Program-made: the position numbers and the translations under genes
Notes under the pieces: model-generated
What the model saw: only the letters and a program-made list of their open reading frames with translations
The model's database searches: none
What the model was told of the DNA's origin: nothing
Source: Rhabdothermincola_A sp041688815
Lineage (GTDB): Bacteria > Actinomycetota > Acidimicrobiia > Acidimicrobiales > Acidimicrobilacustridaceae
Length of the DNA stretch: 41,260 bases
Assembly (NCBI GenBank): GCA_041688815.1
Contig: JBDNHK010000053.1
Coordinates: 1 to 41,260, forward strand
Direction: 5' to 3'
Shown: positions 32,981-40,647 of the stretch, piece after piece
Layout of the letters: each line of letters opens with the position of its first letter
Position numbering within the stretch: position 1 is the stretch's first letter

Positions 32981-34084
32981 TCAAGCGTCCGGGCTGGGCG
33001 GTACGTCGCCCCCCGGCACGGCTTGGTAGTCGGGCCGGCCCGCGTCTTCCCATTCCTGGTAGAGGTCGAAGAAGTCGTTGCCGAAGGGATCCTGGCCACG
33101 GGCCGGCATCGACCCTCGACTGATGGTCCAGTCGAGGGGGGCCAGCTGCACCGCTCGGGCGTAGTGGCGTTCGGCGGCCTCGGTCTGTCCGTTGCGGTGC
33201 AGCCACGACGCCAGGCGCCGTTCGGTTCGTCCGGTCTGCTCCTCGGCTGTCGGGGGACGGGCCACGTTGGCGTCGGTGCCGTCCCCACGATCGGGCAGCT
33301 CGGGAAGGACCCCCTCGTGGACCCACCGGCGCAGGGCGGCGTGGTGGCCCTCGGCGTCGATCTTGGTGAACTCCTGGAACATGTTGTTCCCCGGCGTGAT
33401 GGTGGGGGGCTTCACCACCTTGTCGTCCTCGTCGATCCACACCGTGGCCGGCACGTTGGTGATGCCATAGGCCTCGGCCAGACGATGATCGGCGTCGAGG
33501 GCCACACGCACCGAGGTCAGGGGCGGATCGGCGGCCTCCACCCACGGTCGGATGACGTCGAGGGAGTCGTCGAGAGCGACGGCCACGATGTCGAGACCGG
33601 CAGGGGAGAGCTCATCGTGCAGTGTCTGCCAGACCGGCAGCTCGTAGCGGCACCCTCACCACGATGACCAGGCGAGCAGCAGCCGCTTGCGCCTGGAGTG
33701 GTCAGGGACGGTGATCGGGTTGCCGTCGAGGTCGATGAGGTCGACACGGGGGGCGGTGCCGTCGTTGTAGACGGCGGCCCGTTCGTGCGCAGCCTCACCG
33801 ATGGCCGCCACGGCCCGTGATTCGTCGTCGAGACGTTCGGCCGCGTACGGCCGGTGCAGCGCGGCGGCGACCCGGGCGAGGTCGTAGCGCCCCTCATGAT
33901 CTCGGGCTGCGGGGTCGCGCACGGGGATGCACAGGTCACCCCGGCACAGACCCTCGGGCTTGGGTTCCCAACCGGTGACGGCGTGGACCGCCGACGCCTC
34001 GAGGAGGAGTCGGTCGTCCTCGGCGAGCGCGCCGACGGTGACCGTTTCGTCGGTGGACAAGACGGTGAGCTCGACCGGGGTCAT
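32981..34084 (-). CDS. Thioredoxin-fold (TlpA/redoxin-like) predicted selenoprotein, Sec-Gly-Cys motif
   Basis: Two open segments in one minus-strand frame are interrupted only by TGA at 33656-33658. Read as Sec they give 367 residues. The N-terminal 115 residues carry EGLCRGDLCIPV and an acidic helix. Then comes a thioredoxin fold: KRLLLAWSSW directly before Sec143-Gly144-Cys145, then RYELPVWQ, and the cis-proline loop TNVPATVWID (Pro212). The C-terminal part from about residue 270 looks like a helical repeat (AERHYARAVQLAP). TGA stands exactly where the first redox Cys belongs, and a SECIS-like hairpin follows. It probably catalyses thiol-disulfide or peroxide chemistry in the cytoplasm, as no signal peptide is seen. 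TAACCT ends 8 nt before the ATG. It diverges from an NTF2-like gene. Confidence 0.87.
33626..33658 (-). promoter_or_regulatory. Sec TGA codon with strong candidate bacterial SECIS hairpin
   Basis: On the minus strand, TGA (33658-33656) is followed by CTGCC (33640-33636) pairing perfectly with GGCAG (33630-33626) around the loop GGTCT. A loop starting GGUC is also found in the Escherichia coli fdhF SECIS. Twenty nt separate the TGA from the loop, against about 18 in fdhF. An outer stem, GTGC (33653-33650) with GCAC (33620-33617), can extend it beyond an internal loop. Confidence 0.75.
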
Positions 34085-34153
34085 GACCGGCGAGGTTACC
34101 GCGGGGGCGCCCGGCGCACAGCCTGTCCCGCACATGGCCTGTACGGTCGCTCC
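34085..34153. promoter_or_regulatory. Divergent leaderless promoters in 69 bp
   Basis: For the minus-strand selenogene, TAACCT (34098-34093) ends 8 nt before ATG 34084. For the plus-strand NTF2-like gene, TACGGT (34142-34147) ends 6 nt before ATG 34154. Both transcripts would start at or next to their start codons. No Shine-Dalgarno is seen for either. Confidence 0.5.
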
Positions 34154-34573
34154 ATGACCGATGACGCCGTGGTACGACGAGTGGCCGACGACCTCGACAT
34201 CCGCACCATCGTGGCCCGGCTGGCCCAGTATGCCGACGTCGGCGACCTCGATGACTACGTGTCGTTGTTCACCGACGACGCGCACTGGGCCATGCCCAAC
34301 GCGCCTCGTACCGGCCGGGCCGAGATCCGCGCCGGCGCCGAAGCCCGTCGGTCCACCGGTGACGTCGGTCCGGGGAGCAACAGCCGCCACATGATCACCA
34401 CGGTGGCGGTGGCCGCCGACGGGTCCGACACCGCGTTCGCTGACTCCTACTTCCTGTTCTTCGTCGACACCGCCGAGGCCCCGACGCTCAAGCTGTGCGG
34501 GGCCTACCACGACACCTTCCGCCGCACGACGGAGGGGTGGAAGCTGGAGCGGCGCGAGATCACGTTCGGTTAG
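34154..34573 (+). CDS. SnoaL/NTF2-like fold protein
   Basis: A 139-residue NTF2-like protein. A helix RTIVARLAQYADVGDLDDYVSLF leads into TDDAHWAMPNAPRTGRAEI, the typical SnoaL/SCP_NTF2 opening. NSRHMITTVAVAADGSDTAFADSYFLFF supplies the central strands, and CGAYHDTFRRTTEGWKLERREI the last two. The RHM...T segment resembles the ring-hydroxylating dioxygenase beta-subunit-like or dehydratase-like members of the fold. Function unknown. It diverges from the redoxin selenogene and is followed by the epimerase gene after 37 bp, which has its own -10 element. Confidence 0.82.
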   Translation: MTDDAVVRRVADDLDIRTIVARLAQYADVGDLDDYVSLFTDDAHWAMPNAPRTGRAEIRAGAEARRSTGDVGPGSNSRHMITTVAVAADGSDTAFADSYFLFFVDTAEAPTLKLCGAYHDTFRRTTEGWKLERREITFG

Positions 34574-34596
34574 TACTGGCGTTGTCGCACCCGGCC

Positions 34597-34611
34597 TAGG
34601 GTGCGCCGTCA
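34597..34611 (+). promoter_or_regulatory. -10-like hexamer 8 nt before start (leaderless)
   Basis: TAGGGT (34597-34602) ends 8 nt before the ATG at 34611, with no ribosome binding site in between. The spacing equals that at 6058, 8193 and 34084. Confidence 0.5.
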
Positions 34612-35729
34612 TGGGGGAGCGTGTGCTGGTCATCGGGGGGACGGGCCCGACCGGAATCCCCATCGTCAATGGCCTCGTGGCTCGCGGCCACCAGGTCACG
34701 ATCCTGCACCGCGGTACCCACGAGCGGACCGAGACCCCGGCGGTGGTCGAGCACCTGCACCACGATCCGTACGACGCTGATTCGCTGCGCGCCGCCTTCG
34801 GCGGTGGTCGAACGTTCGACGTGGTGGTCGCCATGTACGGTCGGCTCCGGCGCATCGCCGAGATCACCCAGGGCAAGGTCGGCCGCTTCGTGTCCGTCGG
34901 CGGGGTCCCGGCCATTCGCGGCTGGATGAACCCGTACCTGGCCGAGCCGTCCGGGCTGGCGGTCCCGGTCGACGAGTCGGCGCCCACGGTGGCCGAGCCC
35001 GACGAGGACGAGAAGGGCTTCCGGGTGGCGCGTACCGAGGAGCACGTCTTCACCCATCACCCCGACGCCACCCACTTCCGCTACCCCTACGCCTACGGGC
35101 CCTATCAGGTGGTTCCCCGGGAATGGATGATCGTGCGGCGCATCGTCGACGGGCGTCGGCGCATGGTCATCGCCGACGACGGCCTCACGCTGCACCACCA
35201 CGGGTACACGGAGAATCTGGCCCATGCCGTGCTCCTCGGTGTCGATCACCCCGATGCGGCGGCGGGAAAGGTGTTCGACTGCGGCGACGAGGAGGTCCTC
35301 ACCGTCCGCCAAGTGATCGAACTGTGCGCGACCGAACTCGACCACGAACTCGAACTGGTCTCGATGCCCTATGAGATCGCTGTCCCCGCCCGACCGTTGC
35401 TGATGCAACCACTGCCGACGCATCGGGTGCTCGACCTGTCGCGCCTGCGCAACGAGCTGGGCTACCGCGACGTCGTCCCGGCCCGTGTCGCCGTCGGGCG
35501 CACCGCTCGTTGGCTGTGGGACAACCGGCCCGAGCCCGGAGGAATGGAGGAGATGATCCTCACCGACCCGTTCGACTACCCGGCCGAGGACGCCCTCATC
35601 GACGCCTGGCAGGCGTCCCTTGCTTCACTGCCCATCGGAGGGTTCACCACGGTGCCCGGCTACGGCCACGCCTACAGCGGACCGGGCGGACGCCCTCGCA
35701 CCCGAGCCACCTTCGAGGAGGGCCCGTGA
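34611..35729 (+). CDS. NAD-dependent epimerase/dehydratase family protein
   Basis: A 372-residue extended SDR-like protein. The N-terminus VLVIGGTGPTGIPIVNGLVARGH has GxxGxxG and TILHRG, the pattern of NAD(P)-binding sugar epimerase-like proteins. The canonical YxxxK is not obvious: after the Rossmann part the sequence reads VGRFVSVGGVPAIRGW, so this may be an atypical SDR. RYPYAYGPYQVVPREWMIVRRIVDG and GKVFDCGDEEVLTVRQVIEL are typical later segments. The stop overlaps the GTG start of the CoA-transferase gene (GTGA), so the two are co-translated and may act on one acyl-CoA route, by inference. Confidence 0.82.
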   Translation: MGERVLVIGGTGPTGIPIVNGLVARGHQVTILHRGTHERTETPAVVEHLHHDPYDADSLRAAFGGGRTFDVVVAMYGRLRRIAEITQGKVGRFVSVGGVPAIRGWMNPYLAEPSGLAVPVDESAPTVAEPDEDEKGFRVARTEEHVFTHHPDATHFRYPYAYGPYQVVPREWMIVRRIVDGRRRMVIADDGLTLHHHGYTENLAHAVLLGVDHPDAAAGKVFDCGDEEVLTVRQVIELCATELDHELELVSMPYEIAVPARPLLMQPLPTHRVLDLSRLRNELGYRDVVPARVAVGRTARWLWDNRPEPGGMEEMILTDPFDYPAEDALIDAWQASLASLPIGGFTTVPGYGHAYSGPGGRPRTRATFEEGP

Positions 35730-36931
35730 CCATGGCTGAGCCGACACCCGGACCGCTCGACGGCATCCGCATCCTGGACCTCTCGATCGCCCTCACCGGG
35801 CCCTATGCGGTGGCCCTCCTGGGCGACCAGGGCGCGGACGTCGTGAAGGTCGAACGACCGGGTATCGGCGACATCGCCCGTTGGGTGGGGGTGTCGGTCA
35901 ACGGCATCGCCGCCCTCTTCCAGGCTTGCAACCGGGGCAAACGGTCGATCGCCGTCGATCTCACCACACCGGAGGGGGCCGAGGTCGTGCGGGCCCTGGC
36001 GGCGAAGAGCGACGTGGTGGTTCAGAACTTCCGGCCCGGCGCCATGGATCGGGCGGGGCTGGGCTGGGCCGACCTGTCCGCAGGCCGGGACGACCTGGTG
36101 TACGTGTCGTTGTCGGGCTTCGGCTCCGAGGGGCCGTACGCATCGAGGGGGGCGTACGACACCGTGATCCAGGCCTACGGGGGGTTGGCGTCGAACCAGG
36201 CCGACCCCGACGACGGCCTTCCGGTGTTCCTGCGCCAGACCGCCGCCGACAAGATCACGGCCATGTACGCCGTGCAGGCCATCACCGCCGCCTTGTTGGC
36301 CCGCGAACGCGGGGCCGGGGGGCAGCACGTCGAGCTGTCGATGGTCGACGCCGTGGTGTCGTTCCTGTGGGCCGATTGCGGAGGCAATGAGCTCCTGCTC
36401 GACTCGGACCGGTCGATGAGCTCGAGCTTCGTGCAGGGGTCCCGACCCTTCCGCTTCGTCAACGGCTGGGGCATCGCCACCCCGACCGCCGACGCCGACT
36501 TCCACGGTATGTGCGAGGCCTTCGGTGTGGAGGGGCACGACGACCCCGAGGTGGCCACGATCGGCGAGCGGCGCCAGCACCCCGACGAGATGGCCGCCAT
36601 CATGCGCGCCTGCCACGTCGCCGCTGGTGGGCTCACGACGGCCGAGGCCTCGCAGCGGATGGCCGAGCGCAGGGTTCCGTTCTCGTTGGTGGTGGCCCAG
36701 GCCGATCTCCCCGACGATCCCCACGCTCGCGCCGTCGGCCTGTTCGAGGAGAGCGTGCACCCGGTGGCCGGGCGATTGCGACAGCCCCGGCATCCGACGC
36801 AGTTCGGTGGCACCCCGGCGACGCTCGGCGGCCCGGCACCGACGTTGGGTCAGCACACCGACGAGGTGCTCGCCGAGGCCGGCTTCGGCGATCGCATCAC
36901 CGAACTGCGTGGGGCCGGTGTCGTGGCTTGA
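35726..36931 (+). CDS. CaiB/BaiF (family III) CoA-transferase
   Basis: A 401-residue protein. The opening PLDGIRILDLSIALTGPYAVALLGDQGADVVKVERP is the family III CoA-transferase hallmark. Then come NRGKRSIAVDL, VVVQNFRPGAMDRAGLGW, LSGFGSEGPYASRGAYD with the catalytic Asp, and ALLARERGAGGQHVELSMVDA. These enzymes move CoA between carboxylic acids, for example in carnitine, oxalate or bile-acid and steroid side-chain metabolism; the acid used here is unknown. GTG 35726 overlaps the upstream stop and has GGAGG 5 nt before it; ATG 35732 is an alternative two codons on. Confidence 0.92.
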   Translation: MTMAEPTPGPLDGIRILDLSIALTGPYAVALLGDQGADVVKVERPGIGDIARWVGVSVNGIAALFQACNRGKRSIAVDLTTPEGAEVVRALAAKSDVVVQNFRPGAMDRAGLGWADLSAGRDDLVYVSLSGFGSEGPYASRGAYDTVIQAYGGLASNQADPDDGLPVFLRQTAADKITAMYAVQAITAALLARERGAGGQHVELSMVDAVVSFLWADCGGNELLLDSDRSMSSSFVQGSRPFRFVNGWGIATPTADADFHGMCEAFGVEGHDDPEVATIGERRQHPDEMAAIMRACHVAAGGLTTAEASQRMAERRVPFSLVVAQADLPDDPHARAVGLFEESVHPVAGRLRQPRHPTQFGGTPATLGGPAPTLGQHTDEVLAEAGFGDRITELRGAGVVA

Positions 36932-37013
36932 TCCAACGGGTTGCGGTCATTCGTCGGCGCCACCGGCTGCCCCGTCGGCCCTCACGGCGCCGCCCACCCG
37001 GCCAGTTCGACCG

Positions 37014-37988
37014 TCACCAGCGTCGGGTGAGGCTCAGCAGCGCGGCGTGGTCTTCGTCGGTGGGTTCCCAGAGTCCGGCGGCCACGTTGGCCCGGATCTG
37101 CTCGGCGCTGGTGGCCCCGGCGATGACCGAGGCGACGGTCGGTCGGGCCGCGAGCCCGCCCATGGCCACGTCGAGAAGGGTGATGCCCCGCTCGGCGGCG
37201 AAGCGCTCGAGGGCCTCGATCCGGTCGAAGTTGGCGTCGTTGAGTACGGCGCTCATGCCCCACGCGGCGATGCGTCCCCCTTCGGGTGGAGCGTCGCCCC
37301 GGCCGTATTTGCCGGTGAGCAAGCCGCTGGCCAGAGGGAAGTAGGGGAGCAGCCCGATGCCGTAGGCCTCACACGCCGGAACCAGTTCGGTCTCGACCTC
37401 GGTGCGCAGCAGGCTGTATTCGTTCTGGGCGCTGATGAAGCGATCGAACCCGGCCGAACGGGCTGTCCACTCGGCGTCGGCCACTTGCCAGGCCGTCAGG
37501 TTGGAGTGCCCGAGGTAGCGGATCTTCCCCTCGTGGACGAGGTCGGTGAGCACCGAGAGGGTCTCCTCGATGGGTGTGTTGGGGTCGGGTTTGTGGAGCT
37601 GGTAGAGGTCGATCCAGTCGGTCTCCAGTCGCCGCAACGATCGTTCCACCGCCAGCCGCACGTAACGCCGGGAGCCCCGTGCGCCCCAGTCGGGCCCGTT
37701 GGCCCCCTTCACGTCGGAGCCGAACTTGGTGGCCAGCACCACCTCGTCACGTCGCCCTTTCAGGGCCTGGGCGAGGAACTCCTCCGAGGTGCTGTACGAG
37801 TCTGCGGTGTCGAGCAGGGTGACACCCAGGTCCAGGGCCTCGCTCACGACCGCTTTGGTCGCATCGAGGTCGATCCGCATCCCGAAGTTGTTGCACCCCA
37901 GTCCGACGGTGGAGACCATCAACCCGGAGTCGCCCAGTGGCCGATACGTCATGTCCGGCACGTCGGTGGTCGCGGTCATGTCGCTCAT
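37014..37988 (-). CDS. Aldo/keto reductase
   Basis: A 324-residue (beta/alpha)8 NADPH reductase. The start reads MTYRPLGDSGLMVSTVGLGCNNFG. The catalytic tetrad can be placed: Asp and Tyr in LLDTADSYSTSEEF, Lys in VVLATKFGSD, and His in IDLYQLHKPDP. RYLGHSNLTAWQV, ISAQNEYSLL and PYFPLASGLLTGKY are standard family blocks. SVIAGATSAEQIRANV near the end binds the NADPH phosphate. The closest pattern is the Kv-beta/AKR11-13-like group that reduces aldehydes and ketones; substrate unknown. It is flanked by a convergent CoA-transferase and by the HNH gene on the same strand. Confidence 0.92.
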   Translation of the reverse strand: MSDMTATTDVPDMTYRPLGDSGLMVSTVGLGCNNFGMRIDLDATKAVVSEALDLGVTLLDTADSYSTSEEFLAQALKGRRDEVVLATKFGSDVKGANGPDWGARGSRRYVRLAVERSLRRLETDWIDLYQLHKPDPNTPIEETLSVLTDLVHEGKIRYLGHSNLTAWQVADAEWTARSAGFDRFISAQNEYSLLRTEVETELVPACEAYGIGLLPYFPLASGLLTGKYGRGDAPPEGGRIAAWGMSAVLNDANFDRIEALERFAAERGITLLDVAMGGLAARPTVASVIAGATSAEQIRANVAAGLWEPTDEDHAALLSLTRRW

Positions 37989-38039
37989 GTGGCCATCATG
38001 ACCGGGACGCGCCCGCCGTGCTCGAAGCGCAGGGACGGC

Positions 38040-39359
38040 TCATCCGGTGTCGGCGGCGAACAACAGCGATTCCTGATCCACGCCGTCGGGCGGGTGGTCA
38101 GCAGCGCGTGCCCTCTCGTGATTTTTCCCGACGCTGTGGTCATGGGGACGAGCCGCCACTCCAGGGGAATGATCGGGCGACTTCGCGACTGATGCGGGGA
38201 GATGATCCCTGGGGTGGCTGGTGACGGTGTGGCCCCCCGTGTGGGTGGTGGCCTGCAGTGCCCCGTTGGGGTCACCGTGCAGGCGCCAGCCGCCCTCGTG
38301 CACGGCGTGGTGGTGGTGCCAGCAGATGAGGGCCAGGTTGCCCATCGTGGTGGGCGACGGCCACGGAACGATGTGGTGGGCCTCGAGGAAGCGGGTGGAC
38401 GTACATCCGCCGAATCGGCAGCCGCCGTCTCGACGCAGCAGGGCCCGCCGCATGGTCGGGCTGACGACACGAGTGGTGGTGCCCACTCCCACCGTCACAC
38501 CGTGACGGTCCTGCACGACCACCTGGAAGCGGCTGTCGCACAGCAGCCGGCGGGCCGTCTCGGTGGCCAGCGGTTGGCCGTCGGCCAGCTCGGCGGTGGC
38601 GGCGGGATCGTCGTCGCACACCGCCGCCAACTCGAACACGCCGACGATGGTGGCCCGGTCGGGGTCGGCATCGGCCGCCAGGGTGGCCTTCGCCAGGGCC
38701 AGGAGCCCATCGGCCCGGCGCTGGTCGGGGGTGAGTGACGGATCGGTCGGGTCACTCGCCTCCCGGACGTGGCGCGGAGGCATGGCTCGTTCGATGGCCG
38801 CCAGCAACCGGGCGCCGTCGTCGGACGGCAGTGAGCCCCGAAAGCGGACCTCGAGCCCCTCCGGCCACGCCCGGAAGTGGCGGGCAGCCCGGGCGGCCCG
38901 GTGGTCGGCCGACGATGGCCGGCGGCGCTCGGCGGCGTGGCGACTGAGGACTCCGGCCGGGAGATGAGCCGCCTGAGCCGCCCATCCAGTGTCGGTGCCG
39001 GCGTCGCGCGCCAGTTCGGCTGCGGGCGCCGCCTGCTCGCGCGACACGGCTCCGCGAGCGGCCGCCTCGGCCAGCCGAGGGAGGTCGGCCAGGTTCTCGG
39101 CCAACCGGATCTGATCGTTGGCCGTGCGCCGGGTGATCCCCAGGTTGCTGGCCGACCAGTCGGCGACATCACGACTGCCGTCGACGGTGAAGGCCCGCCG
39201 CTCGCCGATCTCGGAGAGGAGGAGGCGTTCCTGGTGCTCGAGGGCGGAGATGGCGGCGCGCACCGATCGAGCGGCCGATCGCAGGCCGGCCGCATCGAGC
39301 TCTCGCCAGGCCAGCTCGGTGCCCACCTGCAGGTATCGCCCCAGATCTTCGAGGTGCAC
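38040..39359 (-). CDS. DUF222 and HNH endonuclease domain protein (13E12-type)
   Basis: About 439 residues. The N-terminal two thirds match DUF222 (SALEHQERLLLSEIGER, DWSASNLGITRRTANDQIRL). The C-terminal HNH nuclease has CRFGGC, then FLEAHHIVPW and LALICWHHHHAVHEGGW, giving two metal-binding Cys and the His-Asn-His core. A His/Pro-rich tail follows. Such genes occur in many copies in actinobacteria, some inside mobile elements. Start uncertain: GTG 39359 is where coding composition begins, but an excellent Shine-Dalgarno (GAGGAGG, 39459-39453) points to a GTG at 39447 that is out of frame, hinting at a frameshift or an upstream start at TTG 39440. Confidence 0.87.
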   Translation of the reverse strand: MHLEDLGRYLQVGTELAWRELDAAGLRSAARSVRAAISALEHQERLLLSEIGERRAFTVDGSRDVADWSASNLGITRRTANDQIRLAENLADLPRLAEAAARGAVSREQAAPAAELARDAGTDTGWAAQAAHLPAGVLSRHAAERRRPSSADHRAARAARHFRAWPEGLEVRFRGSLPSDDGARLLAAIERAMPPRHVREASDPTDPSLTPDQRRADGLLALAKATLAADADPDRATIVGVFELAAVCDDDPAATAELADGQPLATETARRLLCDSRFQVVVQDRHGVTVGVGTTTRVVSPTMRRALLRRDGGCRFGGCTSTRFLEAHHIVPWPSPTTMGNLALICWHHHHAVHEGGWRLHGDPNGALQATTHTGGHTVTSHPRDHLPASVAKSPDHSPGVAARPHDHSVGKNHERARAADHPPDGVDQESLLFAADTG

Positions 39360-39668
39360 GCGGGTGGTGCGGGCGGGCCGGACATGGGACCGACTCCGGC
39401 GATGATCCGGGGTCCGAGCGTGTTGCGATGGAATCCCCAACGGCCACGGCTGCCTCCTCGTGAGACGAGTCCAGTACAAGGGGCGCCAGTGGCGCCGAAG
39501 GGGAAGAAACGGAACACTAGTACGTCGAACACGCGTACGCAACTCTGAATCGGGAGAATCTGCGGAGGACCCCACCTCAACACTCGTTCCGGCGTCCCAT
39601 ATCGAGCGGAACCGGTTGCGCCGCCTTGCCCGTTCCGCTGCTCTTCCCTTGTCGGAAGCCGAGAGCCC
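39360..39668 (-). promoter_or_regulatory. Intergenic stretch with HNH-gene promoter and strong ribosome binding site
   Basis: No gene is supported here. On the minus strand, TTGCGT (39542-39537) and TAGTGT (39519-39514) are spaced by exactly 17 bp, a good promoter candidate. Downstream are two adjacent GGCGCC palindromes (39482-39496) and the ribosome binding site GAGGAGG (39459-39453), 5 nt before GTG 39447. The remainder, towards 39,668, shows nothing recognisable. Confidence 0.5.
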
Positions 39669-40550
39669 TCAGATGCCCAGGGCGTCGCGGGTCCGCGACA
39701 GCTCGGTGACGTCCACGGTCGTCGGCACGAGGAAGAGCTCGTCGCAGCCCAGGTCGGCGCAGGTGTCCACTGCGGTGCGCAGGGCCTCGGCGGTGTGGCA
39801 CGACAACCCGTCGGCCAGCGTCCGGGCGAAGCTTTCGTCGAAGATGCGCATGTAGTCGAAGCAGTACCCCGACAGACGATCGGCGGCGCCGTCGCCCAGC
39901 GCGTACCAGAGGCTGGCCGAGATGTGCGGGGCGTCGGTGCTCCCGGCCTCGGCCCACGCCGAGCGGATCCGGTCGAAGGCGGCACCGGAGGCGGCCGGGT
40001 CGATGCCGAACACGGTCGATCCGTCGTCGACGCCGACCGCCCACTTCGCGGCTCGGGCCAGCGCCTTCGGGCCCATCACTCCGGCGACCAGCGGTGGCCC
40101 ACCGGCCTGCACCGGGAGTGGGCCCACCGGGTCGGCTCCCTCGAACGGCGGCACCTGCGCCCACACGGAGCGCATGGTGGCGACCTGCTCGTCCATGCGA
40201 GCCCACCGTCGGGTGAAGTCGCCGTTGATGGCCCGGTAGTCGTGCTCGCGGCCGCCCACCCCCACGCCGACGGTGAGGCGTCCACCGCTGAGCACGTCGA
40301 TCGACGCCAGGTGTTTGGCGGTGTCGACGGCATCGTGAGCCGGCAGAACGATGATGGTGGTCCAGAGTCGCACCCGCTCCGTGAGCGCGGCGGCGGCAGC
40401 AAGCTGCACCACCCACGAATGGCTCGTGTACGTGATGCGCTCGGGCACGGCCAGGCTGGCCCAGGGGCCCTCGTCGATCGCCTGGCACCACGCCACCGTC
40501 TCGGTCCGACCCTGGGGGAGCATGGTGGGCAACGTCATCGAGATCTGCAC
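39669..40550 (-). CDS. LLM-class (luciferase-like) F420/FMN-dependent oxidoreductase
   Basis: A 293-residue TIM-barrel protein. It opens with a short strand (ISMTLPTML) and then WASLAVPERITYTSHSW. VRLWTTIIVLPAHDAVDTAKHLASIDVLSGGRLTVGVGVG is the diagnostic luciferase-like block with the cofactor-binding segment. PPLVAGVMGPKALARAAKWAVGVDDG follows. In actinobacteria such proteins mostly use F420, but the flavin or deazaflavin choice cannot be read directly. The start is GTG 40550 with AAAGG upstream (an ATG lies four codons later). It is 97 bp downstream of the truncated gene on the same strand and may share its operon. Confidence 0.9.
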   Translation of the reverse strand: MQISMTLPTMLPQGRTETVAWCQAIDEGPWASLAVPERITYTSHSWVVQLAAAAALTERVRLWTTIIVLPAHDAVDTAKHLASIDVLSGGRLTVGVGVGGREHDYRAINGDFTRRWARMDEQVATMRSVWAQVPPFEGADPVGPLPVQAGGPPLVAGVMGPKALARAAKWAVGVDDGSTVFGIDPAASGAAFDRIRSAWAEAGSTDAPHISASLWYALGDGAADRLSGYCFDYMRIFDESFARTLADGLSCHTAEALRTAVDTCADLGCDELFLVPTTVDVTELSRTRDALGI

Positions 40551-40591
40551 GTCGGTTGGCCTTTCGGGAGATGAACGGGGTGAGCTCGGGC

Positions 40592-40618
40592 CGCGACGAC
40601 CGCGACGACCGCGACGAC
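40592..40618. repeat. Three 9-bp tandem repeats
   Basis: CGCGACGAC is repeated three times head to tail, in the 97-bp gap between the LLM gene and the gene upstream of it. It could vary in copy number between strains. No other structure is seen in the gap. Confidence 0.7.
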
Positions 40619-40647
40619 GTCGGGCGAGCGGTCGCCGGGAGAGCGGC

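Noticed and set aside
39482..39496. Doubled GGCGCC as a regulator site
   Set aside because: GGCGCC is a frequent self-complementary word at this GC content; position after the promoter is not enough to call an operator.
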